Shown one piece after another: positions 46,965 through 58,015 of a DNA stretch of 64,000 nt; positions within the stretch are counted from its first letter, which is position 1, and each line of letters begins with the position of its first letter. The translations under genes and the position numbers were made by a program. Below the pieces are notes generated by a model. The model saw nothing but the letters and a program-made list of their open reading frames with translations. It had not been told where the DNA came from and ran no database searches. Source of the DNA: Zingiber officinale. Lineage: Eukaryota > Streptophyta > Magnoliopsida > Zingiberales > Zingiberaceae. Location of the stretch: assembly GCF_018446385.1 (NCBI RefSeq), contig NC_055987.1, positions 12,361,705 through 12,425,704 of the forward strand, in the 5' to 3' direction.

Positions 46965-49799
46965 GTGGAGGACAAAGTAGGAGAAGTGCGGGGAGATCAG
47001 CTAGCAGCTCGGCGGTGCTATATAGAGATGATCCGAGCAGAAGCTTGTTCCGCTCAGAAGGCGCCCCGAATCGAGGTACACGCCATAACCGAGAAACCTC
47101 CTGCTTTAATTTATGATGAAAAGGAGGAAGTTCAGATCCATCCGACCCGATCGGAGGCCACGACTTTTATCGCCTCTGATCTGGAGGAAGAACAGAAGGA
47201 GAAGCTGATCCAATGCCTCCAACGAAATCATGATGTCTTCGTCTGGACGACACATGAGTTGCCCGGAATTTCGCCGAGCCTAGCGCAGCATGAGTTGCAT
47301 GTCCGACCAGACGCTCGGCCAGTGAAGCAGAGGAAAAGAGATTTCAGTGCCGAGCAGAATGCCATCATCCGAGCGGAAGTAGAGAAACTTCTGGAGGCCG
47401 GCCACATACGCGAGGTGCAGTTCCCGAGCTGGCTGGCCAACGTGGTATTGGTCTCCAAGCCGGGCGGCAAGTGGAGAGTTTGCATCGACTTTCGGGACTT
47501 AAACAAAGCATGCCCCAAAGACTTTTATCCTCTGCCCCGGATAGATCAGCTGGTGGACTCTACGGCCGGCTGTGAATTAATTTGCATGCTCGACGCCTAC
47601 CAGGGCTATCACCAAGTACCGCTCGCCCGTGAAGATCAGGAAAAGGTTAGCTTCGTGACTGCCGACGGCACATATTGCTACAATGTGATGCCGTTCGGAT
47701 TGAAGAATGCCGGGGCCACCTATCAACGCTTGATGAACAAAGTGTTCAGGGAGCAGATCGGGCGGAATCTGGAAGTTTATGTGGACGACATTCTTATCAA
47801 ATCCTTCCGAGCGGCCGATCTCTTCAAGGACATGGAAGAAACCTTTCAAACGCTACGCAGATATGGAGTCAAGCTAAATCCCCAGAAATGCTTGTTCGGA
47901 GCAAAAGGGGGGCGTTTCTTGGGATATATAGTGACCGAGCGGGGAATTGAAGCCAATCCTAGCAAGGTGAAAGCTCTGCAAGACATGCCGCCTCCCAGAA
48001 ATACGAGGGAAGTGCAACGGTTAACCGGTCGGATAACTGCTTTGTCCAGATTCATCTCCAAAACCGCCGACCGGAGCCTACCATTCTTCAAGATCCTGCG
48101 CAAGGCTACCAGGTTCCAGTGGGATGAGGAATGTGACCGAGCGTTCGAAGAATTGAAAACATATCTGAATTCTCTGCCTATACTTGCCAAGCCGATCGGG
48201 GGTGAGTCACTTTATCTGTATCTGTCGTCAACTGAGCATGCTGTAGGCTCGGCACTTGTGAGGGCGAGCGGCGAAGAGCAGCCGGTGTATTTTCTAAGCC
48301 ACATTTTAAAAGATGCTGAATCTCGTTACACCGGGCTCGAGAAGTTGGCCTTTGCTTTGATTCTAGCCGCTCGGCGCCTTCGACCATATTTCTTGGCTCA
48401 CACCATCATCGTCCGGACAAACAGTCCACTAGGAAGAGTGCTGTTGAATCCAGAAGCGTCCGGACGGCTCATCAAGTGGACGACAGAACTAAGTGAATTT
48501 GACATCCAATACCAGCCTCGCTCGGCAATCAAAGCGCAATCCTTGGCTGATTTTGTGACCGAAGTGCAGAGGCCAGAGCCGGAAGCTCTGTGGAGGATAT
48601 ATGTGGATGGGTCTTCCACTCGACTCGGAAGTGGGATTGGAATATTGGTGATCTCACCTCAAGAAGAAAAGATGCACCTATCCGTCCGGCTGGACTACAA
48701 AGCCACCAACAATGAAGCAGAGTATGAGGCCCTCATAGCCGGATTACAGGCAGCCCGGCATGTGGGAGCCGGTCGGGTGACACTCTATTCGGATTCACAG
48801 TTGGCCGCTCAGCAACTTTCTGGTACCTTTGAAATCAACAGCGTTCGGCTTAAGCTCTACGCTGAAGCCTTTGAAAAACTCAAAGCTACTTTCCGAGAGG
48901 TCCTTATTCTAAAGATTCCCCGAACGGAGAACCAGGCTGCCGATGAGTTAGCCAAACTAGCAAGTTCTATAACGCCGGTCGCCAAGCAGCAACCAATTGA
49001 AAAAGTACTGCTGGTGGCGCACGTCGACCGAATGGAAGGCCTCACATTTCCAAGCGACTGGAGGACACCCATCATAGAGTTCCTCCGCTCGGGAGCCACA
49101 TCGGTCGGTCGGGATGAAGCCCAGCTGCTCAGGAGGAGGGCCGGTCGGTTCACACTCATCGGCGATCAGCTCTACAAGAAGGCTTTCTCTCGCCCGCTGT
49201 TGAAGTGTGTGAGCTCGGAAGACTCGGCTTACATCCTCCAAGAGGTACATCAAGGATCGTGTGGAGGACATCCGGGCGGACGATCACTAGCCAAGAAGAT
49301 TTTGCTAGCTGGATACTTTTGGCCGACCTTACAAACAGACGCCGCTCGGACAGTATCTACTTGCCTTTCATGCCAGAGGTATCGCAATGTCTCCCACCGA
49401 CCGGCAGAGGAGATGAAGGCATCAACCGTCTCATGTTCGTTCGATCAATGGGGAATGGATATCGTGGGTCCATTTCCTATGGCGACCGGGCAGAGGAAAT
49501 TTTTGCTAGTGGCGGTCGATTATTTCTCCAAGTGGGTGGAGGCCGAGCCACTAGCCAGGATCACCGAGCAGATGGTCAAGAAATTCATCTGGCAACATAT
49601 CATCGGTAGGTTCGGTATCCCTCGCCGATTGGTTTCCGACAACGGGCGGCAATTCACAGGGAAGGTGCTGGAAGATTGGTGCAAAAGCTACGGCATCGAG
49701 CAACACTTCACGTCTGTGGCTTACCCCCAGAGCAACGGTCAAGCCAATCGGAATTCTGCGCGCTCGGCTCGACCACGTGGGAGGAAGTTGGCCGGATGA
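46965..49799 (+). CDS. Tat polyprotein: RT, RNase H, second (aRH) RNase H, integrase
   Basis: A single open frame of 944 codons. RT: KPGGKWRVCIDFRDLNKACPKD, LDAYQGYHQVPL, NVMPFGLKNAGATYQRLM and the active site YVDD (residues 272-275, codons at 47778-47789). First RNase H around residues 395-500 (LYLSSTEHAVGSALV, YTGLEKLAFALI). Second, archaeal-type RNase H: IYVDGSS, NNEAEYEALIAGLQAA, LYSDSQL, ENQAADELAKLAS, with all four acidic residues present. Integrase: HQGSCGGHPG with CLSCQRY, then the core with WGMDIVGPF and VSDNGRQF. Near 49745 about ten bases are lost; this removes the third catalytic acid and shifts frame, so integrase is inactive. The Met at 46965 is only the start of the open part. 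Confidence 0.92.
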   Translation: MEDKVGEVRGDQLAARRCYIEMIRAEACSAQKAPRIEVHAITEKPPALIYDEKEEVQIHPTRSEATTFIASDLEEEQKEKLIQCLQRNHDVFVWTTHELPGISPSLAQHELHVRPDARPVKQRKRDFSAEQNAIIRAEVEKLLEAGHIREVQFPSWLANVVLVSKPGGKWRVCIDFRDLNKACPKDFYPLPRIDQLVDSTAGCELICMLDAYQGYHQVPLAREDQEKVSFVTADGTYCYNVMPFGLKNAGATYQRLMNKVFREQIGRNLEVYVDDILIKSFRAADLFKDMEETFQTLRRYGVKLNPQKCLFGAKGGRFLGYIVTERGIEANPSKVKALQDMPPPRNTREVQRLTGRITALSRFISKTADRSLPFFKILRKATRFQWDEECDRAFEELKTYLNSLPILAKPIGGESLYLYLSSTEHAVGSALVRASGEEQPVYFLSHILKDAESRYTGLEKLAFALILAARRLRPYFLAHTIIVRTNSPLGRVLLNPEASGRLIKWTTELSEFDIQYQPRSAIKAQSLADFVTEVQRPEPEALWRIYVDGSSTRLGSGIGILVISPQEEKMHLSVRLDYKATNNEAEYEALIAGLQAARHVGAGRVTLYSDSQLAAQQLSGTFEINSVRLKLYAEAFEKLKATFREVLILKIPRTENQAADELAKLASSITPVAKQQPIEKVLLVAHVDRMEGLTFPSDWRTPIIEFLRSGATSVGRDEAQLLRRRAGRFTLIGDQLYKKAFSRPLLKCVSSEDSAYILQEVHQGSCGGHPGGRSLAKKILLAGYFWPTLQTDAARTVSTCLSCQRYRNVSHRPAEEMKASTVSCSFDQWGMDIVGPFPMATGQRKFLLVAVDYFSKWVEAEPLARITEQMVKKFIWQHIIGRFGIPRRLVSDNGRQFTGKVLEDWCKSYGIEQHFTSVAYPQSNGQANRNSARSARPRGRKLAG

Positions 49800-50265
49800 A
49801 GTGCCGGGCGTTTTATGGGCCATCCGAACGACGTCAAAAGAAGGGACAGGAGTCACGCCGTTCCATTTGGTATACGGCGGTGAGGCCGTCGTTCCGGTCG
49901 AGGTCGGCGTCGAGTCCGCGCGGATCCAGTGTTATGATGAAGGCAACGCCGAGCGGAGAAACATGGAGCTGGATTTGGTCGACGAAGAGCGTGCAAAGGC
50001 ATCCGTTCGGCTGATGTCCTATCGTCAACGAATGAAGCAAAACTACAACCGACGCGTCATTCCCAGATCATTCCAGGTAGGCGACCTGGTCTGGAAGAAA
50101 GTCAAGCCGGTCGGCGACGTCGGCAAGCTTGAGGCTCCGTGGGCAGGTCCCTTCAAAATCATCGAAAAGCTCCGCTCGGGCGCGTATTATTTGGAGGATG
50201 AGGACGGTAGGCAGCTAGACAGGCCGTGGAGCGCGAACCACCTCCAGCCTTACCGGGCGGGGTGA
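49777..50265 (+). pseudogene. Tat integrase C-terminal part, out of frame with the rest
   Basis: Continues the integrase after the small deletion: GVLWAIRTTSKEGTG, TPFHLVYGGEAVVPVEVG, QVGDLVWKKVKP, GPFKIIEKLRSGAYYLED, SANHLQPY. The stop is at 50263-50265. There is no chromodomain, as expected for Tat. Confidence 0.85.
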
Positions 50266-50690
50266 AAGGTGTGCCTATGTAAATCATCCTGTGTACATTT
50301 TTCGATTGATTACTGGAAATGCAGAAATGAAAAGTCAAAAGAGCGAATATAAGGCATTATCATCGAGGAACGAAGGCCCCGCGCCGCTCGGCCGGAGGTA
50401 AATGGGTCGAGCCAAGCGCTCGAGGAACGAAGGCCCCGTGCCGTTCGGACGGAGGCAAATTATTCGAGCCAAAATGCCCGACGAAGTAGACCCTGAGCCG
50501 TTCGGCCAGGAATACGTTCTCCAAGTTGGGTGAAAGGTGCGCTAAGTATAAACTTATATACTTTTTGGTCGCCTATGTACTTGCGATGCAGGAAGTAGAA
50601 AGATGAAAGCACAGGGTATCCTCTGCTGAAAGGAAGGCCAAGGTCGCTCGACCTGGTAAGGAATTAGCCTTAAAGGTCGTCTAGCCCAGA
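50266..50690. repeat. Duplicated segments after Tat pol
   Basis: 'ggtgaaaggtg(t/c)gc' recurs at 50262 and 50528 with related sequence after it. 'gaggaacgaaggccccg(c/t)gccg(c/t)tcgg(c/a)cgga' is repeated at 50367 and 50430. Non-coding. Confidence 0.7.
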
Positions 50691-50694
50691 CGTT

Positions 50695-51690
50695 AAACCG
50701 TAGAGCCGCGCCGACCGGCTATAAATATCCGCGCCGATGAGCTCCGTCGTTAAAGATCGAGAGCCGCGCCGTCCGGCTATAAATATCCGCGCCGACGAGC
50801 TCCGTCGTTAAAGATCGAGAGCCGCGCCGTCCGGCTATAAATATCCGCGCCGACGAGCTCCGTCGTTAAAAATCGAGAGACGAGCCGGCGTCTATAAATA
50901 ATCCGAGCGGACAAACCGACGAGCTCCGTCGTTAAAGATCGAGAGCCGCGCCGTCCGGCTATAAATATCCGCGCCGACGAGCTCCGTCGTTAAAAATCGA
51001 GACGAGCCTGCCTATAAATAATCCGAAGGACAAACCGACGAGCCCGCTGCGTTAAAGATCGAGAGCCGTCCGGCTATAAATATCCACGCCGACGAGCTCG
51101 CTGTTAAAATCGAGACGAGCCGCCTATAAATAATCCGAAGGACAAACCGACGAGCCCGCTGAAAAATCGAGAGTCGCGCCGTCCGGCTATAAATATCCGC
51201 TCCGACGAGCTCCGTCGTTAAAAATCGAGACGAGTCGGCGTCTATAAATAATCCGAGCGGACAAACCGACGAGCTCCGTCGTTAAAGATCGAGAGCCGCG
51301 CCGTCCGGCTATAAATATCCGCGCCGACGAGCTCCATCGTTAAAAATCGAGAGACGAGCCGGCGTCTATAAATAATCCGAGTGGACAAACCGACGAGCCC
51401 GCTAAAGATCGAGAGCCGCGTCCGGCTATAAATATCCGCGATGAGCTCCGCCGTTAAAATCGAGACGAGCCGCTGCCTATAAATAATCCGAAGGACAAAC
51501 CGACGAGCCGCGTTAAAATCGAGAGCACCGTCCGCTATAAATATCCGCGCCGACGAGCTCCGTCGTTAAAAATCGAGAGACGAGCCGGCGTCTATAAATA
51601 ATCCGAGCGGACGAACCGACGAGCTCCGTCGTTAAAAATCGAGAGACGAGCCGGCGTCTATAAATAATCCGAGCAGAATATCGTCGACAC
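50695..51690 (+). repeat. Tandem array with 17 CTATAAATA (TATA-box) motifs
   Basis: Two alternating unit types of about 57 and 66 bp. Type A: 'cggctataaatatccgcgccgacgagctccgtcgtta'. Type B: 'cgtctataaataatccgagcggacaaaccgacgagc'. Each holds one CTATAAATA; I count 17. Copies between 51000 and 51530 carry many small deletions compared with those on both sides. Tandem arrays in the 3' untranslated part are known for Tat/Ogre elements. Confidence 0.92.
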
Positions 51691-51699
51691 TGCAATTAT

Positions 51700-52030
51700 C
51701 CGTATTCTCCGCCGAGTCAGACCGACGCTAATTTCCGCTCGGACTCGAGGTATAAAAGGTTCGGATCGGCTTATAACGAGCGATTCTGGCTAGTAGCACA
51801 GAATGATATTCGGCCGAACGGAAGAGCTGGGGGAAAACACTTGGCAAGAATGCACCCCGAATGCCCAAGGTATGATGTGATAGAAGACGAGCGGACAGTA
51901 CAAGTGTTAGCAAGGGAACAGTGTCAAAAGATAGAGTACACGAAAGGAAAGCATTTCATTAAAATTAAAACCTTAGGCCGAGTGGCCTAATACAAAAAGG
52001 TTCATGTTCAGCCGAGCGGCAAAATTACAA
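51700..52030. other. Spacer between the array and the antisense gene
   Basis: Non-coding. It holds the 3' UTR of the antisense gene; a minus-strand polyadenylation signal is not obvious. Confidence 0.4.
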
Positions 52031-52033
52031 GAA

Positions 52034-54160
52034 TTACTCGATGTAGTCGTAGAGGTCCCTCGGAATGTTGCTCAGAAGCTCCACTTGATCACCGGCCGGA
52101 ATATTGGTGGACTCCGGAAGAAGGCCCTTCGACTTCAGATAGGTCATAGTGGCCGTAATGGCCAAGTCGAAAGCCGAGTACATCCGCTCGCAAATTTTCT
52201 CCGAGAACTCGGGCGATCGGATGTGGCTTTGTCGGAGAGCGGCGACTCGGCTCGGCTCGGCATCTTGGTATTCTTTGAAGGTTGCCTGGGAGCTTGTGAG
52301 GGCCTCATTCAGACGTTCAATCTTCTCTGCATCGGCCGAGCGGCCTGCCTTCTCCCGATCGAGCTGCTCCGTCAGCTCCTTTATCTTCAACTCCAGGCCC
52401 CGGGCCTCCACATTTTTCTTCTCCAGATCGGAGATGGCTGTGTTCTTCCGAGTGGTGGCCAGAGTTATCTTTGTGTCAAGCGACTTGACCTGTCGCTCGG
52501 ACTCGGCTAGGGCGTGGGCCTGGTCAGCTGTTTTCTTCTGCTCAGCAGCCAGCAGAGTTTGAGTTTTCTTCAGCTCTTTTTGCAGCTCGGAGTAGGAAGG
52601 GCCTTGGGAGCCGCTCGGACCGCCTGCCGCCCGCAGTTGTCTTATCTCCTCGTCCGCCATAGCCAGGCGGCTGGAAACTGCTATCTCTTCCACCCATCTC
52701 TGAAGCAAGAAGACCCAGTTGTTAAAAGCCGAGTTGAAATATTTAGGCAAAACTTGAAAAAAACAACAAACTTACCCCCGTAGCCGCTTGCATGTGGCTG
52801 TCGGCTAAGTTCCGTAGGGGGATCATTGCCACGCGCGCCCGAGCGTCGGCCCACATCTCGGCAAGGGGCCCTTTCAAAGTAATGGTGTGCTCGGGCACGG
52901 TGGGCCGGTCGGCTTCTGGTAGCAACTCTTCAGTTGGAAGATGAAGAGTTACCCGTATTGTGCGGCCGTGACCAGGGATCGCCCGACCGGTGCGAATGGA
53001 TGGTCGAACGTTGGACTGAGCGGCGAGCGGGGGGAGGGTGCTGATTGGAATAGCCTCAATGGGGGCTTCCGGCTCGTCCCGATCAGAGGCGTCCGGTCGG
53101 ACGAAATGGCTTCCGTCGGAGGGTTGGACCGCGGAGGTAGCCGAGCGCAGCGGAGTCTCCACCCGGCGCCTCTTTTGCAGTGGCTGTTCCTCCTCCCGAA
53201 CGGACCCTTCCTCGGGAGCCGTTGGTTCCCTGGAGGGAGTAGCTCCGCTGGTCGCCTGTTGTTGAGAGGCCTGAGCGGCCGATTCAGCCTGAGTGCCGCT
53301 CTCTCCTTCGTGAGAACCGACCGGCTGAATACCCAGCGCTTCCAGCGCCGCTGCCTTCCTCTTCAGAACGCCGGCCATCACCGAGTCCATGACGATGTCA
53401 GCTGCATGGAGAGAAGAAGAAATCAGTTAGCAATTAAAGCAAGTGCCAAAGCAAAATTCTTACCGAAGCCGGTCGGAAGTGGGGTCCGTATAGGACTCAG
53501 CCCAAAAATGTACATCACTCCCTCGTGAAGAAGTTTGTTGATGTCGAGCCGCAGACCGGCTAGTACATTTGCGGCGTGAAGATAATCCGGTCGGGTCTTG
53601 AATTTCTTCAACTCAGGAGGAGGAGGTAGACTGACTTGCCACTGGGTCGGAAAGTTTGGCTGACTGGGCATGCGGATATAGAAATAATAGTCCTTCCAAT
53701 GTTTATTGGAAGTGGGTAGTTTATTGAAGAAGACCAAACCGGGCCGGGCTTGGAACATAAAGGTGCCCGGCTCGGCTTGCTTAGGATAATAAAAATAAAA
53801 GAAGACCTCCGGTCGGAGGGGAATGTTGTGAATCTTAAATAAAACGACAACGCCACAGAGGAGACGGAAGGTATTGGGTACTAAACTTCCGAGCGGCACG
53901 CCAAAATAATTGCAGACGTCTGCTATGAAAGGATGTACGGGGAACCGCAGACCGGCGGTAAATTGATCGCGAAAGACACAGAAACCACCACGCGGCGGTC
54001 TGTGTGGCCGAGCGGCAGGACCAGCCAGGCGAACTTTGATATCCTCGGGGATTTCGAAATTGTCAGCCAATATATCAAAATCCCGTTGTTCGAAACGGGA
54101 TCGCATGGTAGTATACCATGGGCCTAGGGATTGTTCTTCGAGATGAGAGGAACTGGCCAT
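52034..54160 (-). CDS. Antisense gene of the Tat element, three exons, Transposase_28-like
   Basis: Exon 1 is 54160-53464 (starts MASSSHLEEQSLGPW), donor GTAAGA. Exon 2 is 53401-52776, with acceptor TGCAG and donor GTAAGT. Exon 3 is 52699-52034, with acceptor TTCAG, ending in TAA. Phases match at both junctions and give about 662 residues with no stop. Exon 1 has the 'putative gypsy-type transposon' fold words: FPVHPFIADVCNYFGVPLGSLVPN and LPTSNKHWKDYYFYI. Exon 2 is acidic and Ser/Gln-rich. Exon 3 is a long coiled coil (KKTADQAHALAESERQVKSL, LELKIKELTEQLDREKAG). Function is unknown; antisense ORFs of this family are known in Grande/Retand-type elements. A minus-strand CTATAAAT box lies near 54425-54417. 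It is intact although pol of the same copy is damaged. Confidence 0.85.
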
Positions 54161-54416
54161 GATCCGGACAGGAGAAATCAAAAAAGGAAGTTCCAAAGAC
54201 GAAGGAATGGAATTTCAAAGACTGGAGCTAGGGGAAGAAATGCGAATTAGATACCGGAAAGGAAGGAGGAGAGATCTAAAACCTTACTGAGGGGGGATGA
54301 ATCGAGGAAAGGCGCCGGAGAGCGTCAGAAGGCAGCAACAAGATCGCCGGAGCTCCACAGCGCAGAGAGCAACAGTAGAGGTAACGGAGGCGTGTGAAGG
54401 CGAGAAGGAAACGAAG

Positions 54417-54425
54417 GATTTATAG
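54417..54425 (-). promoter_or_regulatory. TATA box for the antisense gene
   Basis: CTATAAATC on the minus strand, about 260 bp upstream of the ATG at 54160, pointing into the gene. Confidence 0.5.
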
Positions 54426-54773
54426 GGTGAGGGCCGGTCGGCCTCCACCGTCGGATCCAGGTCACGGGAATCAATGCATACATCTAGCCGTTTATTTCGA
54501 ATTGCTTCGGTCACATCAAAATATCATGCAACCGCCTCAGTACTCTGATGGCATTGCTCCACGTGGCAGTCAATCATTCGGAGCATTTAATGAAGGTATG
54601 ATCGACATTGATGTCGAAGATTGGCGCAGAACGTGAGGAGATCCGGCGAAAGCCATCATTGATTCATTCAAGGATATCTCTGCCGCTGACCGGGCGGAGA
54701 GTATTAGCATGGAGGAGCCGTTCGGCTAGACTCACAGTCCAGTCAGTCGGACTATGCGCCTCCTTCGACTAGA

Positions 54774-54790
54774 CTTGAAGGGAAGGCAAG
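54774..54790 (+). other. Polypurine tract of the Tat element
   Basis: 'ttgaagggaaggcaag' ends right before the 3' LTR TG at 54791. It is less pure than in the other elements. Confidence 0.65.
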
Positions 54791-55670
54791 TGATTCGGTA
54801 GTAAGAGTGGGCTCCCCCCTCTTGCAAAGTCAACGCCAAGTGGAAGTCACCGGAACAGCCGCCCACCCAGAGGAGAGTGTGGTCCGACCGGACGGACGGC
54901 CGTAGACGGCCGGTCCGATTGGACTGCCGGCTGGCCGATGGAATCGAGTACCCGGAGGGGTCCGGCCGGCTCGCACTTATAGTTGGGAGGCACCCTGTCA
55001 AATCGGGGTTCCGACGCAGTTAAAAAGGTCATGGACCGAGCTGACCTTTTGACCGACCACAGTCATAAAGCACCCCTGTCTGTTAGTCTCCACAAAGCAC
55101 AAGTAAACCACTGCGGATGTCCGGTCGGATGTTTAGGTACCTCTCCGCTCGGACTACAAGTTTGGAGCAAGGGAAAAGGCCAGAGGATTTCTTTCTTTGA
55201 CAACCTGTAGGTTTCACGTGTGAGCCATGCTCCAAATCTTGTGACAGGGGATTCTGCTGTCCCATCGAGGGCATGCTTTGACTGTATCGATATGGGTCAG
55301 GTAAACTTTCTGACAGCCGCGTACCTAGGAAAGGACAGGTAAGCTTTCTGACAGCTGCATACCTAGGATAAGACAGAGGATACTTATGCACCTTGGCACG
55401 CGTGCCCAAACCTTTCACAGCTCTATATAAATAACTTCAGGTTTCACCGACGGAGGATTCTGGGTACGTACTCTGAGACTTTGGGAGCCACCTTATTCAT
55501 CGTAGTTTACCTGACTTGAGCGTCGGAGGGTCGTCGCCGGGAACCCCCTTCCCGGCTCGACTTCTGTGCAGGTTAGCCGGAGCATCGCGCCACCAGGTGG
55601 AGATCTACATCATCGAGCCAGGGAGCGCCACGTGCCCAGCGTCTGTTGATTTCTAGTTCGGACAGGATCA
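54791..55670 (+). repeat. 3' LTR of the Tat element
   Basis: 880 bp, TGATTCGG...GACAGGATCA. Differences from the 5' LTR that I counted: ten substitutions and one C-run indel. This makes it the youngest pair in this nest. Confidence 0.93.
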
Positions 55671-56028
55671 GGCCTCATACCAATGAAGATATCTTTCTCT
55701 TTATAAACTCATGATCTTTCCCATGTGTTTTCAATGTGAGACTATGTTTGCAACCTTGCAACACCAACAATCCCCCCCTCAAACAAAGGACCACAGACTT
55801 CCCATGTCCGATCCTCGACCCACCAGGTCTTCCTGCCTCTCGGTCCACCCGACCTACTAGGACTTCCTTGCCTAGCCGCAACTAGGACTTCCTTCCTGGT
55901 GTCTGGTCCTTTTGATTCGAACATAGGAGCCCCCACTTTCTTTGTTCGAGGTCAATATTGTACCCATATGACTCAATCATACCATAGCTCTTGTGCACAG
56001 TCGGCGATTAAATCTTTTGGCAGTCCGG

Positions 56029-56040
56029 GCTCTGATACCA
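56029..56040 (-). other. Primer binding site of the TRIM element
   Basis: TGGTATCAGAGC on the minus strand, two bases from the right LTR. Initiator-tRNA-Met type, as in most TRIMs. Confidence 0.85.
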
Positions 56041-56244
56041 ATTATAGGATTGAAAAGAATTTAGATATCTCCACAATGGTATGATATTGTCCACTTTGGG
56101 CCCAGACTCTCATGGCTTTGCTCTTGGGCTCTTCCCAAAATGTCTCATACCAATGGAGATATCTTTCTCTTTATAAACCCATGATCTTTCCCATGTGTTT
56201 TCAATGTGAGACTATGTTTGCAACCTTGCAACACCAACAGAAAC

Positions 56245-56579
56245 GACGACCAGATGTTTCTGCTGGCGAGAGGAGAGGAGAGGGAGAGAGGAGAAGGCAA
56301 CGGAGAGGGAAAGCGGAGGTGGCCTCGCTAGCCAAAGATGGCCGGTGCTGAGGACGCTGAGTAGGATCGACGTCAAGGCACGGTCAGCGGTGATCCGGGC
56401 AGAGGCAACAGCTCCAAACCTCTGTGCTCGGCGGCGGCAGAAAACTAGAGCACCAAAAAACCTCCCCTGTCGGTGAACAGTGTCGTCCCATAAAACCAAA
56501 ACCCTCCCCATCTCAAAAGACCAAAATGCCCCTCCCTTATTCCTTAATTACTTATATGCCCTCTGTTACATCCGCATCA
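56245..56579 (-). repeat. LARD left LTR, second part
   Basis: Continues the LTR after the TRIM (matches 60125-60447) and ends CCGCATCA. A minus-strand purine tract CTTGAGGGGGAGGCTTG follows at 56580-56596. Confidence 0.85.
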
Positions 56580-56596
56580 CAAGCCTCCCCCTCAAG

Positions 56597-57460
56597 TCTA
56601 GTCGAAGGAGGCACGAGTTCGACTGACTAGATAATCTATCATAAAGGCCGAATCACTCTCGATAACTGAGTCAAATCGCTGAACCCATCATATAATGCCA
56701 CGCGAGCAGTCGCTATAGTAATGGTGTCGCATGAGATGGTAACAGTGTCGAGCGGACCAAGTCGATAGACCAATGTCGAGCGAACGACAAAACATTAAGC
56801 GAACGACGAGTAAAATGATAGTCGACCGAGCGACACGTGGGATGCTGAGCAGACCGAGCGAATGAGCGGGCGATGCCGAGCGGGTGATTGAGAAAGTGTC
56901 GGCCAGTCGATCGTAAGATGCTAACGACACCATCGAGAGAATGTCGAGCGCTCAACCAAGTAGTTTAGGTGTGTGGTCGTACGGACGGTTGAGCGATACT
57001 GGTCGGACGACTTCGCAAGTACTGACAGAATGACGCGCGCTTGGCAGAGTGGTGAGAAAAGCGTGTCGACCGAGCGGTGAAAAATAGTGCCAAGTGGATG
57101 CCACGTAAGCTATCGGGCGATCGCCAAGTGAGCACCCGGGCGAATACTGAACGAGCGATGAGGCAATGTCGGACAGAAGTGGAGCTCGAAAACGGAGCGA
57201 AAGCATAGCCCGCAAAATCACATGTGCACGGAAATGGAAGTCGTGAGCCGAGCGGGCGTATCGCCTGTGAACTAAACAGGAGTATAGCCTATGAATCGAA
57301 AGCGCATACAAGCAAAAGTCGTTAGCCGAGCGGGCGCGTCGCTCGTTAGCTGAACGGAGGTGTAGCCCGGGAATCGAAGATGCACGGAAGCAAAAGTCGT
57401 GAGCAGAGCGGACGTAGAGCCTATGAGATATTGTAGCCCGAAACCAATGGAGATACTCTT
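56597..57460. other. LARD interior without repeats or genes
   Basis: Rich in 'gagcgg', 'cgagcg' and 'gccgagcg' words, like the spacer DNA of the Tat element. No open frame with a known domain. The frames seen on the minus strand are translated low-complexity sequence. Confidence 0.5.
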
Positions 57461-57464
57461 GTTT

Positions 57465-58015
57465 GCGACCATTGGAGATAGCTCGACCCCGAACGGGAGA
57501 GATAAGGAAATATAATATACTGGTCTGAGACCAGTGAAGATCGTTCGACCCCGAACGGGAGAGATGTGAGATCCGATGAGCTTGTCCATGACCAATGAAG
57601 ATAAAGACCGCTCGACCCCGAACGGGGGAGCTATGAGATCCGATGAGCTGGTCGGAGACCATCGAAGATCACTCGACCTCGAACGGGGGAGATAAGGAAA
57701 TATGATATACTAATCCGAGACTAGTGAAGACGGCTCGACCCCGAACGGGGGAGATGTGAGATCCAATGAGCAGGTCCGTGACCAATGAAGATGAAGACCG
57801 CTCGACCCCGAACGGGGGAGCTATGAGATCTGATGAGCTGGTCCGAGACCATCGAAGATCACTCGACCCCGAACAGGGGAGATAAGGAAATATGATATGC
57901 TGGTCCGAGACCAGTGAAGACTGTTCGACCCCGAATGGGGGAGATAGAATATCTGATATGCTGGTCCTGGACCAGTGAAGACCGCTCGACCCCGAACAAG
58001 GGAGATAGGTGATCC
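57465..58015. repeat. LARD tandem array 1
   Basis: Units built on 'gctcgaccccgaacgggggaga' plus 'gatatgctggtccgagaccagtgaagat', about 60-75 bp, roughly eight copies. Confidence 0.85.

Larger units (their letters stand above)
44262..55670 (+). mobile_element. Tat-lineage Ty3/Gypsy retrotransposon, 11.4 kb, TSD GGCCT
   Basis: Target duplication GGCCT at 44257-44261 and 55671-55675. LTRs of 881 and 880 bp differ by about ten substitutions and a one-base indel by my count. Order: LTR, primer site, gag, protease, RT with two RNase H domains and integrase, tandem arrays, an antisense spliced gene, purine tract, LTR. Dual RNase H and an antisense ORF are known marks of the plant Tat lineage (Grande/Retand/RIRE2 group). 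It is the youngest and innermost of this nest. It is not autonomous now, because gag is frameshifted and the integrase is damaged. Confidence 0.93.
44159..56239 (-). mobile_element. TRIM element (667 bp without its insert), TSD GAAAC
   Basis: It starts TGTAGGATC, ends ACACCAACA, and is flanked by GAAAC at 44154-44158 and 56240-56244. LTRs are 197 bp each: left 44159-44261 plus 55676-55769, right 56043-56239. The internal region is 273 bp (55770-56042) with a minus-strand polypurine tract (GAGGGGGGGAT) at its left and an initiator-Met primer site at its right. It codes for nothing. The left LTR is split by the Tat element. The two LTRs differ at about 11 positions by my count. Confidence 0.9.

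Noticed and set aside
50695..51690. CRISPR-like regular repeat array
   Set aside because: Units are directly adjacent and similar along their whole length, with no unique spacers, and the DNA is plant nuclear. It is a retrotransposon tandem array.
52149..52562. Plus-strand frames over the Tat antisense gene
   Set aside because: They are shadows of the coiled-coil exon; splice sites and domain pattern support only the minus strand.
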